From: Thermoleophilia bacterium
Lineage (GTDB): Bacteria > Actinomycetota > Thermoleophilia > Gaiellales > SKUG01
NCBI GenBank assembly: GCA_025964465.1
Contig: JAOPYS010000430.1
Coordinates: 1 to 9,628, forward strand
Length of the DNA stretch: 9,628 nucleotides
Direction of reading: 5' to 3'
Position 1 is the first letter of the stretch. Each line of letters starts with the position of its first letter. Shown here one piece after another: positions 1 through 4,803 of this stretch. The position numbers were made by a program, and so were the translations under genes. The notes below the pieces were generated by a model, which was not told the origin of the DNA, did not search any database, and saw only the letters and a program-made list of their open reading frames with translations.

Positions 1-620
1 GCCTTCGTCCCGAGCAGGTCGAGCACGGCCGCGGGCGTGTACCCGGCCGTCGCGGCCTGCGGCGTCAGCTGCACCTGCACCTGGTCGCGCAGCGCGCCCG
101 GGACCTCCACCTTGGCCACCCCGTCGATGTGCAGCAGCTCGCGCCGCAGCCGCTCGACACGCGGCGTGAGGTCCTCGATCTTCGTGGAATCCGCGGCGAT
201 CGCGGAGATCAGCACCGGCTGCTCGGTGAACGACCCCAGCTCGCTGGGGCGCCCCGCGCCGGCGGGCAGGTCGACCGTCCGCATGCGCCGCAGGAGCAGC
301 TTGGTCGTGTCCTTCACGTCGACGCCGAGGTCGAGTTCGCCGTAGATCGTCACCACGCCATCGCTGGCCACCGTGGTGAGGTTGCGCACGCCGTCGATGT
401 CCTTGACCGACCGGGCGAGGGGCTTCGCCACCTGGTCGTCGAGCACCGCGGGCGGGACGCCCGGCGCCTTCACCTCGACCACAGCGAACGGGAAGGCGAT
501 GTCGGGGAACAGCTGTTGGCGCAGTTGGGTCGCGCTCCAGGTGCCCGCAGCCACGACGGCCACGGCCAACAGCAGGACGACGAACTTGAAGCGCAGGATG
601 AACCGCAGGAAGGTGTGCAC
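1..620 (-). CDS. RND-family efflux permease, N-terminal fragment (cut by window edge)
   Basis: This is the first 206 residues of a resistance-nodulation-division permease of the AcrB/HAE type, a proton-driven exporter of the cytoplasmic membrane. The start is GTG at 620; an in-frame TAG lies only four codons upstream (630-632), so this start is well constrained, although no strong Shine-Dalgarno is visible. Residues 1-10 are a short cytoplasmic basic/aromatic stretch, and residues 11-29 form the first membrane helix. The hallmark LFPDIAFP follows at 37-44, then the extracytoplasmic porter domain with its typical repeats (for example KDIDGV and HIDGVAKVEV). Full family members are about 1000 residues, so the rest lies left of the window. 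A perfect inverted repeat (635-650) sits 15 bases upstream. Family assignment is firm; the substrate cannot be told. Confidence 0.9.
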   Translation of the reverse strand, partial: MHTFLRFILRFKFVVLLLAVAVVAAGTWSATQLRQQLFPDIAFPFAVVEVKAPGVPPAVLDDQVAKPLARSVKDIDGVRNLTTVASDGVVTIYGELDLGVDVKDTTKLLLRRMRTVDLPAGAGRPSELGSFTEQPVLISAIAADSTKIEDLTPRVERLRRELLHIDGVAKVEVPGALRDQVQVQLTPQAATAGYTPAAVLDLLGTK

Positions 621-634
621 GGCGACACGCTATC

Positions 635-650
635 CGGATCCGAGGATCCG
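635..650. promoter_or_regulatory. 7-2-7 inverted repeat upstream of the RND permease gene
   Basis: CGGATCC, then GA, then GGATCCG form a perfect 16-bp dyad just upstream of the GTG start at 620. It is placed where a repressor such as a TetR- or MarR-type regulator would act on an efflux gene. The 2-base spacer is too short for an RNA hairpin loop, so a protein-binding site is the likelier reading. No regulator gene is adjacent in the window. The role is inferred from position only. Confidence 0.35.
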
Positions 651-707
651 TGGCCGGATCGCCGCTGCGACTCCCGGCCCTCGACGCCGGGTAGCACCGG
701 GTCCCCG

Positions 708-737
708 TTGTCGGTGCGCGCGCCTTCGTCGTACGTT
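708..737 (+). promoter_or_regulatory. Weak candidate sigma-70 promoter in the 621-865 divergent gap
   Basis: TTGTCG at 708-713 and TACGTT at 732-737 are separated by 18 bases. They match the -35 and -10 consensus at only about 4/6 and 3/6 positions. If real, the promoter would give the gene at 866 a leader of about 120 bases containing the strong hairpin at 804-832. No better promoter is seen for either gene flanking this gap. Confidence 0.2.
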
Positions 738-803
738 CGAGGTGGGACAGGGGGACGCACGCCGAGCAGGCACCAGCCACGGACACCCCCGGTCGACGCA
801 CAT

Positions 804-832
804 CGTCACGGGCCATGGGGGGCTCCGTGACG
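804..832 (+). promoter_or_regulatory. Strong stem-loop in the leader of the Ala/Gly-rich protein gene
   Basis: CGTCACGG (804-811) and CCGTGACG (825-832) form a perfect 8-bp stem. It can extend inward with GCC (812-814) pairing GGC (821-823), leaving one bulged base. The alternative in-frame ATG at 815 falls in the loop, which argues that translation starts at 866 instead. There is no T-tract, so it is not a classic intrinsic terminator, and it lies 5' of both flanking genes. It could be a leader hairpin or a protein-binding dyad. Confidence 0.45.
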
Positions 833-865
833 CTGTGGACGCAGCGTTCGGGGGGATGGCTCGGC

Positions 866-1546
866 ATGGGCTTGTTCGACGTGATCACGAAGCCGTTCAA
901 GGCGGTGGCGGACGTCGTGGGCGACGTGGCCAAGGGGGCCGCCCACGCCGTTGGCGAGGTGGTCGAGGCCGGTGGATCGGTGCTCGACACCATCAAGGAG
1001 ATCCCGGTCGTCGGCCAGGGCTTGTCGACCTTCCTCGCGGTCAACCCGGTCACGGGCCCCTACGTGTCCGCGTTCAACGCGGCACGCGCCGGAGTGAAGC
1101 TGCTCAAGGGCGGTGACGCGGGCGACGCACTGTCACTCGCCAGCAGCGCGCTCGGTGCCTTCGGCGCCCCGAGCGCGGTCGTCGATGCGGCCACTGGCGC
1201 GGCGGGGATCGCCAAGGCCGTCAAGAGCGGGGATCCCCTCGCGGCGGTCACGTCGGTCGCCGACGCTGCCGGGGTGCAGCTTCCCGGTCGGCAGGTGCTG
1301 GACGCGGCGGCTGCGGTCGCGGGCGCGACCCGCGCGGTGGCGACGCCCGCAGGGACCACTGCCGGGGGTTCGGCCAAGCGCGTGACGGTCACCGCCACCA
1401 AGGCGGGCTCGACAACCAAGGCCGCCGCCGCGACGCAGCAGGCCGCCGACCTCGAGCGCCTGCTCCGCGACCTCCGGGACCAGGTGGCCAAGCACGTCGC
1501 GGCGAAGGCACCGGCGCCCGCCGCGAGCCCTGGCTCCGAGCTCTAG
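866..1546 (+). CDS. Ala/Gly/Val-rich hypothetical protein, probably helical
   Basis: I do not recognise this family. The ATG at 866 is chosen over the in-frame ATG at 815 because a G-rich stretch (851-859) lies at Shine-Dalgarno distance and the 815 codon is buried in a hairpin loop. The 226-residue product has no Cys or Trp. Residues 1-40 look like an amphipathic helix (starts MGLFDVITKPFKAVADVV). The middle (about 45-150) is small-residue-rich and mildly hydrophobic, with glycine-zipper-like spacing and a PVVGQG/NPVTGP turn region. Residues about 151-185 are Thr/Ala/Gly-rich low complexity. Residues about 186-210 are a charged heptad-like helix (ADLERLLRDLRDQV), then a Pro/Ala tail. There is no signal peptide. 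Composition resembles some phage- or shell-associated proteins, but nothing nearby supports a phage, so function stays open. It is a real gene by codon bias and length. Confidence 0.75.
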   Translation: MGLFDVITKPFKAVADVVGDVAKGAAHAVGEVVEAGGSVLDTIKEIPVVGQGLSTFLAVNPVTGPYVSAFNAARAGVKLLKGGDAGDALSLASSALGAFGAPSAVVDAATGAAGIAKAVKSGDPLAAVTSVADAAGVQLPGRQVLDAAAAVAGATRAVATPAGTTAGGSAKRVTVTATKAGSTTKAAAATQQAADLERLLRDLRDQVAKHVAAKAPAPAASPGSEL

Positions 1547-1597
1547 CGGGGTGAGCGTCCGCACGTGGCAGTCCGGTCGCGGGCCCGGCCCCGCCCG

Positions 1598-1610
1598 TAT
1601 GATGCTGCGA
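1598..1610 (+). promoter_or_regulatory. -10 element (TATGAT) giving a probable leaderless transcript
   Basis: TATGAT at 1598-1603 matches the -10 consensus at 5 of 6 positions. It is followed by exactly six bases and then the ATG at 1610, so transcription would start at or next to the A of the start codon. No Shine-Dalgarno is visible. Leaderless genes with this geometry are well known in actinobacteria. The -35 region is poor, which is common for this class. The same spacing recurs at 4778-4792. Confidence 0.55.
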
Positions 1611-1984
1611 TGTTCCTCCACGTGATCATCGATGGGCGCGGCGTGCTGCGTGAGCGTGAGCCGGAGCTCGCGGAGGGTGAGCTGGTCGGGGCCGCGGCGC
1701 GCTGGGCGGGGGAGCACCCCCGCACGCCGATCGTGGCCGTGGTGTTCGACGGCAGCTACGGGGAGCTCGGGCCCGGCATGCACGAGCACGACGAGCGCAC
1801 CGTCGTGGTGGCCACGCACGACGAGCCCGTCGGCGACGTCATCGTGGGCGAGGTCGAGGAACTTCGTGCGGAGGCCGAGCCGGTGATCGTTGTCACGAGC
1901 CGCGCCGAGCTGCGCGACCGGGTCGAGGCCCTGGGCGCCAAGGTCATCGCCAGCGACTCGTTCCTGCGAACCCTTCGCGCGTAG
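1610..1984 (+). CDS. Small NYN-domain (YacP-like) protein with altered active-site residues
   Basis: The 124-residue product has the size and strand pattern of actinobacterial YacP-like NYN proteins, a PIN-like RNase fold. These are FLHVIIDG at 2-9, VAVVFDG at 43-49, a GDVIV stretch at 75-79, VIVVTSR at 92-98, and the terminal ALGAKVIASDSFLRTL. In typical members these blocks read DGxN, a DD/ADD pair and TSD, and the acidic residues bind the catalytic metal. Here D8 and D76 remain, but the Asn of DGxN is G11 and the Asp of TSD is R98. The protein may therefore have lost nuclease activity or be an RNA-binding remnant. Start 1610 is preferred over GTG 1565 because of the -10 box six bases upstream. 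Family call is by motif pattern only. Confidence 0.65.
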   Translation: MFLHVIIDGRGVLREREPELAEGELVGAAARWAGEHPRTPIVAVVFDGSYGELGPGMHEHDERTVVVATHDEPVGDVIVGEVEELRAEAEPVIVVTSRAELRDRVEALGAKVIASDSFLRTLRA

Positions 1985-2019
1985 CCCGCGCCGCTTTCGA
2001 TCACTGAGCTGCGGTTTCC

Positions 2020-2035
2020 TGCAGACTTTGCTGCA
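2020..2035. repeat. 5-6-5 inverted repeat just upstream of the zinc-ribbon gene promoter
   Basis: TGCAG (2020-2024) and CTGCA (2031-2035) flank six bases and end five bases before the -35 hexamer at 2040. Position is suitable for an operator, but a five-base arm is short and may be chance. Confidence 0.2.
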
Positions 2036-2039
2036 CGCT

Positions 2040-2070
2040 CTGACAAGGCTCCGCACCCAGCCCCTACAGT
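2040..2070 (+). promoter_or_regulatory. Sigma-70-type promoter for the zinc-ribbon gene
   Basis: CTGACA at 2040-2045 matches the -35 consensus at 5 of 6 positions and TACAGT at 2065-2070 is a reasonable -10. The 19-base spacer is slightly long. Transcription would begin near 2077, leaving a leader of about 30 bases that carries the GGAGGGG ribosome binding site (2093-2099). Confidence 0.5.
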
Positions 2071-2105
2071 GGGGGCTCGGGAATCGAGCGACGGAGGGGA
2101 CGCCG

Positions 2106-2351
2106 ATGTGTGCACGCGTGAGCCTGGAGTGGAAGGACACGACGACGCGCCTCGACCTGAACTGCGAGTGCGGCGCGTACTCGCACTACGACGCGTCGTT
2201 CGCCTTCGTGGGTTCGGTCAAGTGCACGGCGTGCGACGAGGTGTGGATCCTCTCGCCGGTCATCGAGGCGCGCAGGGCACGGATCGGCAACCCCCTCGAC
2301 AGCTACCGCATCGAGGCGGCCGACCTGCCCACCCAGCAGCGCGCTGCGTAG
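2106..2351 (+). CDS. Small zinc-ribbon-like protein (81 aa)
   Basis: The ATG at 2106 follows a strong Shine-Dalgarno, GGAGGGG at 2093-2099, with a six-base spacer. This is the best ribosome binding site in the window. The 81-residue product has two cysteine knuckles, C20-x-C22 and C40-xx-C43, separated by about 17 residues rich in Tyr, Phe and Asp (for example AYSHYDASFAF). That spacing fits a four-cysteine zinc ribbon. Cys2 lies outside the motif. Residues after 50 are polar (IEARRARIGNPLDSYRIEA) with no second domain. Many actinobacterial and phage genomes carry orphan ribbons like this of unknown role; binding to nucleic acid or protein is possible. It has its own promoter and a downstream hairpin, so it is probably monocistronic. 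Confidence 0.75.
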   Translation: MCARVSLEWKDTTTRLDLNCECGAYSHYDASFAFVGSVKCTACDEVWILSPVIEARRARIGNPLDSYRIEAADLPTQQRAA

Positions 2352-2376
2352 CGCCCGCCGGTGCCTGACGCACGAA

Positions 2377-2413
2377 GGCCCCCGCCGCGCACCGTGGTGC
2401 GACGACGAGGGCC
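2377..2413. terminator. Bidirectional hairpin between convergent genes
   Basis: An outer GGCCC/GGGCC stem (2377-2381 with 2409-2413) encloses an inner CGCAC/GTGCG stem (2388-2392 with 2397-2401) with a CGTG loop. It lies between the stop at 2351 (plus) and the stop at 2430 (minus), the expected place for a shared terminator. The T-tract is absent, as is often seen in GC-rich genomes. Confidence 0.6.
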
Positions 2414-2429
2414 CTCGGGTGGGGCAGGC

Positions 2430-3275
2430 CTACTTGGCCGAGGATCGCTTCGTCCGTGACGTCGATGCACGCTTGGCCGACGACGAGCCGCCGCGACCGC
2501 TCGTCGACTTGCGGGTCCCGCCCTTGGAGGCGGTGTCCTTGCGGGTCAGCGCGCTCTCGGCGCGCGGGCCCGTCACCTTCGGACGGTTCGACGGGGTCGA
2601 GCTGCCGGAACTCACCTCGACGCGTCGCGCGAGGCGATTGGTGCGCCGAGCGACGGACCGCGCCGCCGCCGTCGCCACGGAACGGACGCCGTCGATGGCG
2701 CCGACCCGGCCCACCGAGAACTGCGGATTGCCGTCGACGTCCGCGGCGACCGCGTCGGCCACGAGGCGCGGTGCCTGGTCGAACAGGCGCTCGAGCATCC
2801 GCTCCTCGTCCGCGCGGATCGAGGCCGCGAGTCGCTCGGTGGCCGTGTCGCCGACCTCGCGCGCGTACTGCTCGAGGATCAGGTAGGCGGCGACCTCCGC
2901 GGTCTCGTTGGCGCACTCGTCGCGCAGGTTCTTGACGAGCATCTCCTCGCCGCTGGTGCCGCGAGCCATGTCGAACGGCACCTTGCCGAACGCCACGGCC
3001 TGGCTCATCGCGCCCTGCGCCAGGCCGTACCCGACCTGAGCGAGGCTGCGCCGGGCATCGCGGCTGGCCAGGTGGCGCTGGATGCGGTCGGCGTGGTCGA
3101 GCGACTCTGCGAGGTGGGTCTCGAGGCCGGAGCGGTACGCGCCCGCCGGCGTCATCGCGATGTGCGCGGTGAGGGTGTTGACCACCATCAGCTCGAGCGC
3201 GTGCACCTCGTAGAGGTGCTGGGTGATCTTCTGGTCGGCCCGCTCGCGCGCGGCCTGGTCTCGCTGCTTCGTCAT
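2430..3275 (-). CDS. DUF892 ferritin-like protein with long basic C-terminal tail
   Basis: Residues about 13-178 form a helical-bundle domain of the DUF892 (YciE/YciF ferritin-like) type. Visible family features are LYEVHALE (21-28) and ETHLAESLDHADR (52-64). A later helix pair has E120, E124, E127 and E135, then RADEERMLERLF (154-165). The Glu/His residues could bind a di-metal centre, but this cannot be proven by eye. Residues about 185-218 are a linker with Arg-rich segments. Residues 221-281 are almost wholly Ser, Thr, Lys, Arg, Gly and Ala (for example GGSSSAKRASTSRTKRSSAK), like the tails of histone H1 or mycobacterial HupB. The start at 3275 is supported by GAGGA at 3281-3285; reading further upstream adds a non-conserved 50-residue extension. 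Family members are usually about 160-200 residues, so the tail is extra. Suggested role: stress-time iron handling or DNA protection (inference). Confidence 0.8.
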   Translation of the reverse strand: MTKQRDQAARERADQKITQHLYEVHALELMVVNTLTAHIAMTPAGAYRSGLETHLAESLDHADRIQRHLASRDARRSLAQVGYGLAQGAMSQAVAFGKVPFDMARGTSGEEMLVKNLRDECANETAEVAAYLILEQYAREVGDTATERLAASIRADEERMLERLFDQAPRLVADAVAADVDGNPQFSVGRVGAIDGVRSVATAAARSVARRTNRLARRVEVSSGSSTPSNRPKVTGPRAESALTRKDTASKGGTRKSTSGRGGSSSAKRASTSRTKRSSAK

Positions 3276-3323
3276 GTGGATCCTCGTCCGTGATTGTCGT
3301 GTGGGAGGGGTTGCCGTGGGGCC

Positions 3324-3348
3324 ATGCCCGGCCCGGACCGTTCGAAAC
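3324..3348 (-). promoter_or_regulatory. Candidate stress-sigma (SigB-like) promoter for the DUF892 gene
   Basis: On the minus strand GTTT (3345-3348) and GGGCAT (3324-3329) are separated by 15 bases. This resembles the GTTT-N(12-17)-GGGTAT pattern of actinobacterial general-stress sigma factors, with one mismatch in the -10. It would start transcription about 40-45 bases before the ATG at 3275. DUF892 proteins are commonly stress-induced, which makes the site plausible. No good sigma-70 -10 is seen for the nearby TTGACA. Confidence 0.4.
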
Positions 3349-3352
3349 ACGA

Positions 3353-3363
3353 TGTCAATGACA
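3353..3363. promoter_or_regulatory. 11-bp palindrome upstream of the DUF892 promoter
   Basis: TGTCA-A-TGACA is a perfect palindrome beginning five bases upstream of the candidate -35 element. It contains a TTGACA hexamer on the minus strand. It may be an operator or activator site, or an unrelated -35 element. The function is inferred from position. Confidence 0.3.
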
Positions 3364-3365
3364 GC

Positions 3366-3381
3366 CTGCGCAACCTCGCAG
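3366..3381 (-). terminator. Small hairpin downstream of the HAD phosphatase gene
   Basis: CTGCG (3366-3370) and CGCAG (3377-3381) with a six-base loop lie about 50 bases after the HAD stop at 3429. It could weakly end the M20-kinase-HAD transcript, but it is short and lacks a T-tract. Confidence 0.2.
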
Positions 3382-3428
3382 CAACGTGTCAGTCCGGTCG
3401 CAGGAAACGGGCCCCTGACGCGCACGGA

Positions 3429-4109
3429 TCAGTGCGCGTCGAGGCACGCCGCGATCGCCAGGGGCAGCTGCGCGGGGTGCTGCACCGTCATGAGGGCACC
3501 GGCCGCGCGCAGCTCCGCGTCGCTCGACGTGCCCCACGTCACGCCGATGGTCGGCACGCCGTGCTCGCCCGCCCCGTCGACGTCGAAGGCGGTGTCACCG
3601 ACCATGGCGAACCGCGTGGCCGGATCGAACGCCGCGAGCACGCGTCCGACCACGGTCGCCTTCGTCTCGTTCTGCGCCGACGGCGCATGCCCCTCGATGA
3701 CCGCGAACCGGTCCGCGATGCCGAGATGCTCGAGGAGTCGCACGGCCGACCGGTGCAGTTTCGACGTGCCCACCGCGAGCGTGTACCCGGCCGCCGCGAG
3801 CTCGTCGAGTACGCCTACGATCCCGTCGTAGGCCGACGTCGAGTCCAGGTACGTGCCGGCATAGTGCGCGCGGAAGTCGTCGACGACGGCGCCGAGGGCA
3901 GCGCTGGCCGGCGCGAGCCCGGTCAGCGAGGCCAGCGCGGCGTGCAGCGGCGCGCCGACCAGCGCGCGCAGCTCGGCCTCCCCCGGTGGCTCGATGCCGT
4001 ACGCGGCGAGCGCGTGGTCGAGCGACGCGGCGATGCTCGCGTGCGAGTCGACGAGCGTCCCGTCCAGGTCGAAGACCACGACCCGCCCTGCTCGCGGCGA
4101 GCCCGTCAC
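3429..4109 (-). CDS. HAD-superfamily phosphatase, phosphoglycolate-phosphatase-like
   Basis: This 226-residue protein has all four HAD motifs. Motif I is VVFDLDGTLVDS with nucleophile D14 and acid D16. Motif II is VGTSK (113-117). The motif III lysine is K150 in NETK. Motif IV is MVGDTAFDVDGA with D172 and D176 for Mg2+. The region between motifs I and II (about 22-95) is a helical C1 cap, as in Gph/PpaX-type enzymes acting on small phosphate esters such as 2-phosphoglycolate or on pyrophosphate. The exact substrate is not deducible. The GTG start at 4109 overlaps the TGA of the upstream kinase by four bases (GTGA), so the two are probably translationally coupled. Longer in-frame readings upstream lie inside the kinase and are Arg-rich nonsense. 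Confidence 0.88.
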   Translation of the reverse strand: MTGSPRAGRVVVFDLDGTLVDSHASIAASLDHALAAYGIEPPGEAELRALVGAPLHAALASLTGLAPASAALGAVVDDFRAHYAGTYLDSTSAYDGIVGVLDELAAAGYTLAVGTSKLHRSAVRLLEHLGIADRFAVIEGHAPSAQNETKATVVGRVLAAFDPATRFAMVGDTAFDVDGAGEHGVPTIGVTWGTSSDAELRAAGALMTVQHPAQLPLAIAACLDAH

Positions 4110-4780
4110 CTCAGCCGATCGGCGAGGACGACCGGCCGGGCGGGATCGGTGTTGTCGACGACGACGTGCGCCGCGCGTTCGGGGTCCGCCTCCGCGGCGT
4201 ACAGGTCCCACGCCGCGTGGTAGCGCTCCTGGGCGAGCGTGCGCGCATCGTCGCCGAGCGCAGCTCGCTCCCGCGCGACGAGGCGATCCTCGGCGACCTG
4301 CCGGTCGACCCGCAGTGCGACGCGCAGGTCCCATCCGTCGCGCAGCTCGGGGCGCAGGCAGAACGTGCCGTCGTACACCACGACCAGCCCCTCGGGGGCG
4401 AGCTCGGGCTCCGCCTCGACCGCGCGGTCGGCGGCCAGGTCGAACACCGCCGGCGCGAAGCGGCCGTCGCCCCCGGCACCCAGCGGGCGCTGCAGGCGGT
4501 CACGGATGGCGGCCACGTCATAGGTGTCGCGCAGGTACCCCTCCGCGGATCGCCGGCCACCGCGGTGCCGCGCCGCGCGGGGCAGGTGGAATCCGTCGCT
4601 CGAGACGAACCGCGCCGGCACGGCCCCCGCGGCCACCTGTGCCACAAGCGCCCGCGCGAGCGTGGACTTGCCGCTCGCGCAGATCCCGTCGATCCCCACG
4701 CGCAGTCGAGCGCCTGCCGCGAGCCGGATCACGTCGCGCGCGAGCCGCGACACCAGCTCCTGTTCGGTCAACGCCTCCAC
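4106..4780 (-). CDS. Uridine-kinase-like P-loop nucleoside kinase
   Basis: The 224-residue product is a P-loop kinase of the uridine kinase/phosphoribulokinase type. The Walker A loop is GICASGKST (32-40). It is followed by SSDGFHLP (60-67), the D-x-F-H segment typical of this group, and a second acidic strand VVVYDGTF (133-140). A LID-like Arg-rich helix follows (about 158-172). It likely transfers a phosphate from ATP to a nucleoside or similar hydroxyl compound. It is shorter and divergent from classical Udk, so the substrate is uncertain. The GTG start at 4780 is six bases downstream of a -10 element. It also follows the M20 gene stop by 23 bases, so it may be expressed both from its own start and by readthrough. 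It is coupled to the HAD gene downstream. Confidence 0.82.
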   Translation of the reverse strand: MEALTEQELVSRLARDVIRLAAGARLRVGIDGICASGKSTLARALVAQVAAGAVPARFVSSDGFHLPRAARHRGGRRSAEGYLRDTYDVAAIRDRLQRPLGAGGDGRFAPAVFDLAADRAVEAEPELAPEGLVVVYDGTFCLRPELRDGWDLRVALRVDRQVAEDRLVARERAALGDDARTLAQERYHAAWDLYAAEADPERAAHVVVDNTDPARPVVLADRLR

Positions 4781-4792
4781 GCACCGACCATA
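4778..4792 (-). promoter_or_regulatory. -10 element (TATGGT) giving a probable leaderless kinase transcript
   Basis: On the minus strand TATGGT (4787-4792) is followed by six bases and the GTG start (4778-4780). This is the same geometry as the TATGAT element at 1598, placing the transcript start at the first codon. A CTGACG hexamer 18 bases upstream, inside the 3' end of the M20 gene, may act as the -35. No Shine-Dalgarno is visible. Confidence 0.5.
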
Positions 4793-4803
4793 CCGCCGAC
4801 CCG

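Noticed and set aside
129..1116. Plus-strand frames opposite the RND gene
   Set aside because: They are the complement of an unmistakable RND permease N-terminus and have shadow-type composition.
1133..2140. 335-codon minus-strand frame opposite the genes at 866-1984
   Set aside because: No domain is recognisable, composition is that of an antisense shadow, and both plus-strand genes have better start signals and domain or structural logic.
2106..2351. Zinc-ribbon protein as an antitoxin or anti-sigma factor
   Set aside because: It has its own promoter and terminator and no partner gene. The cysteine pattern is a plain ribbon without the H-xxx-C-xx-C motif of ZAS anti-sigma factors.
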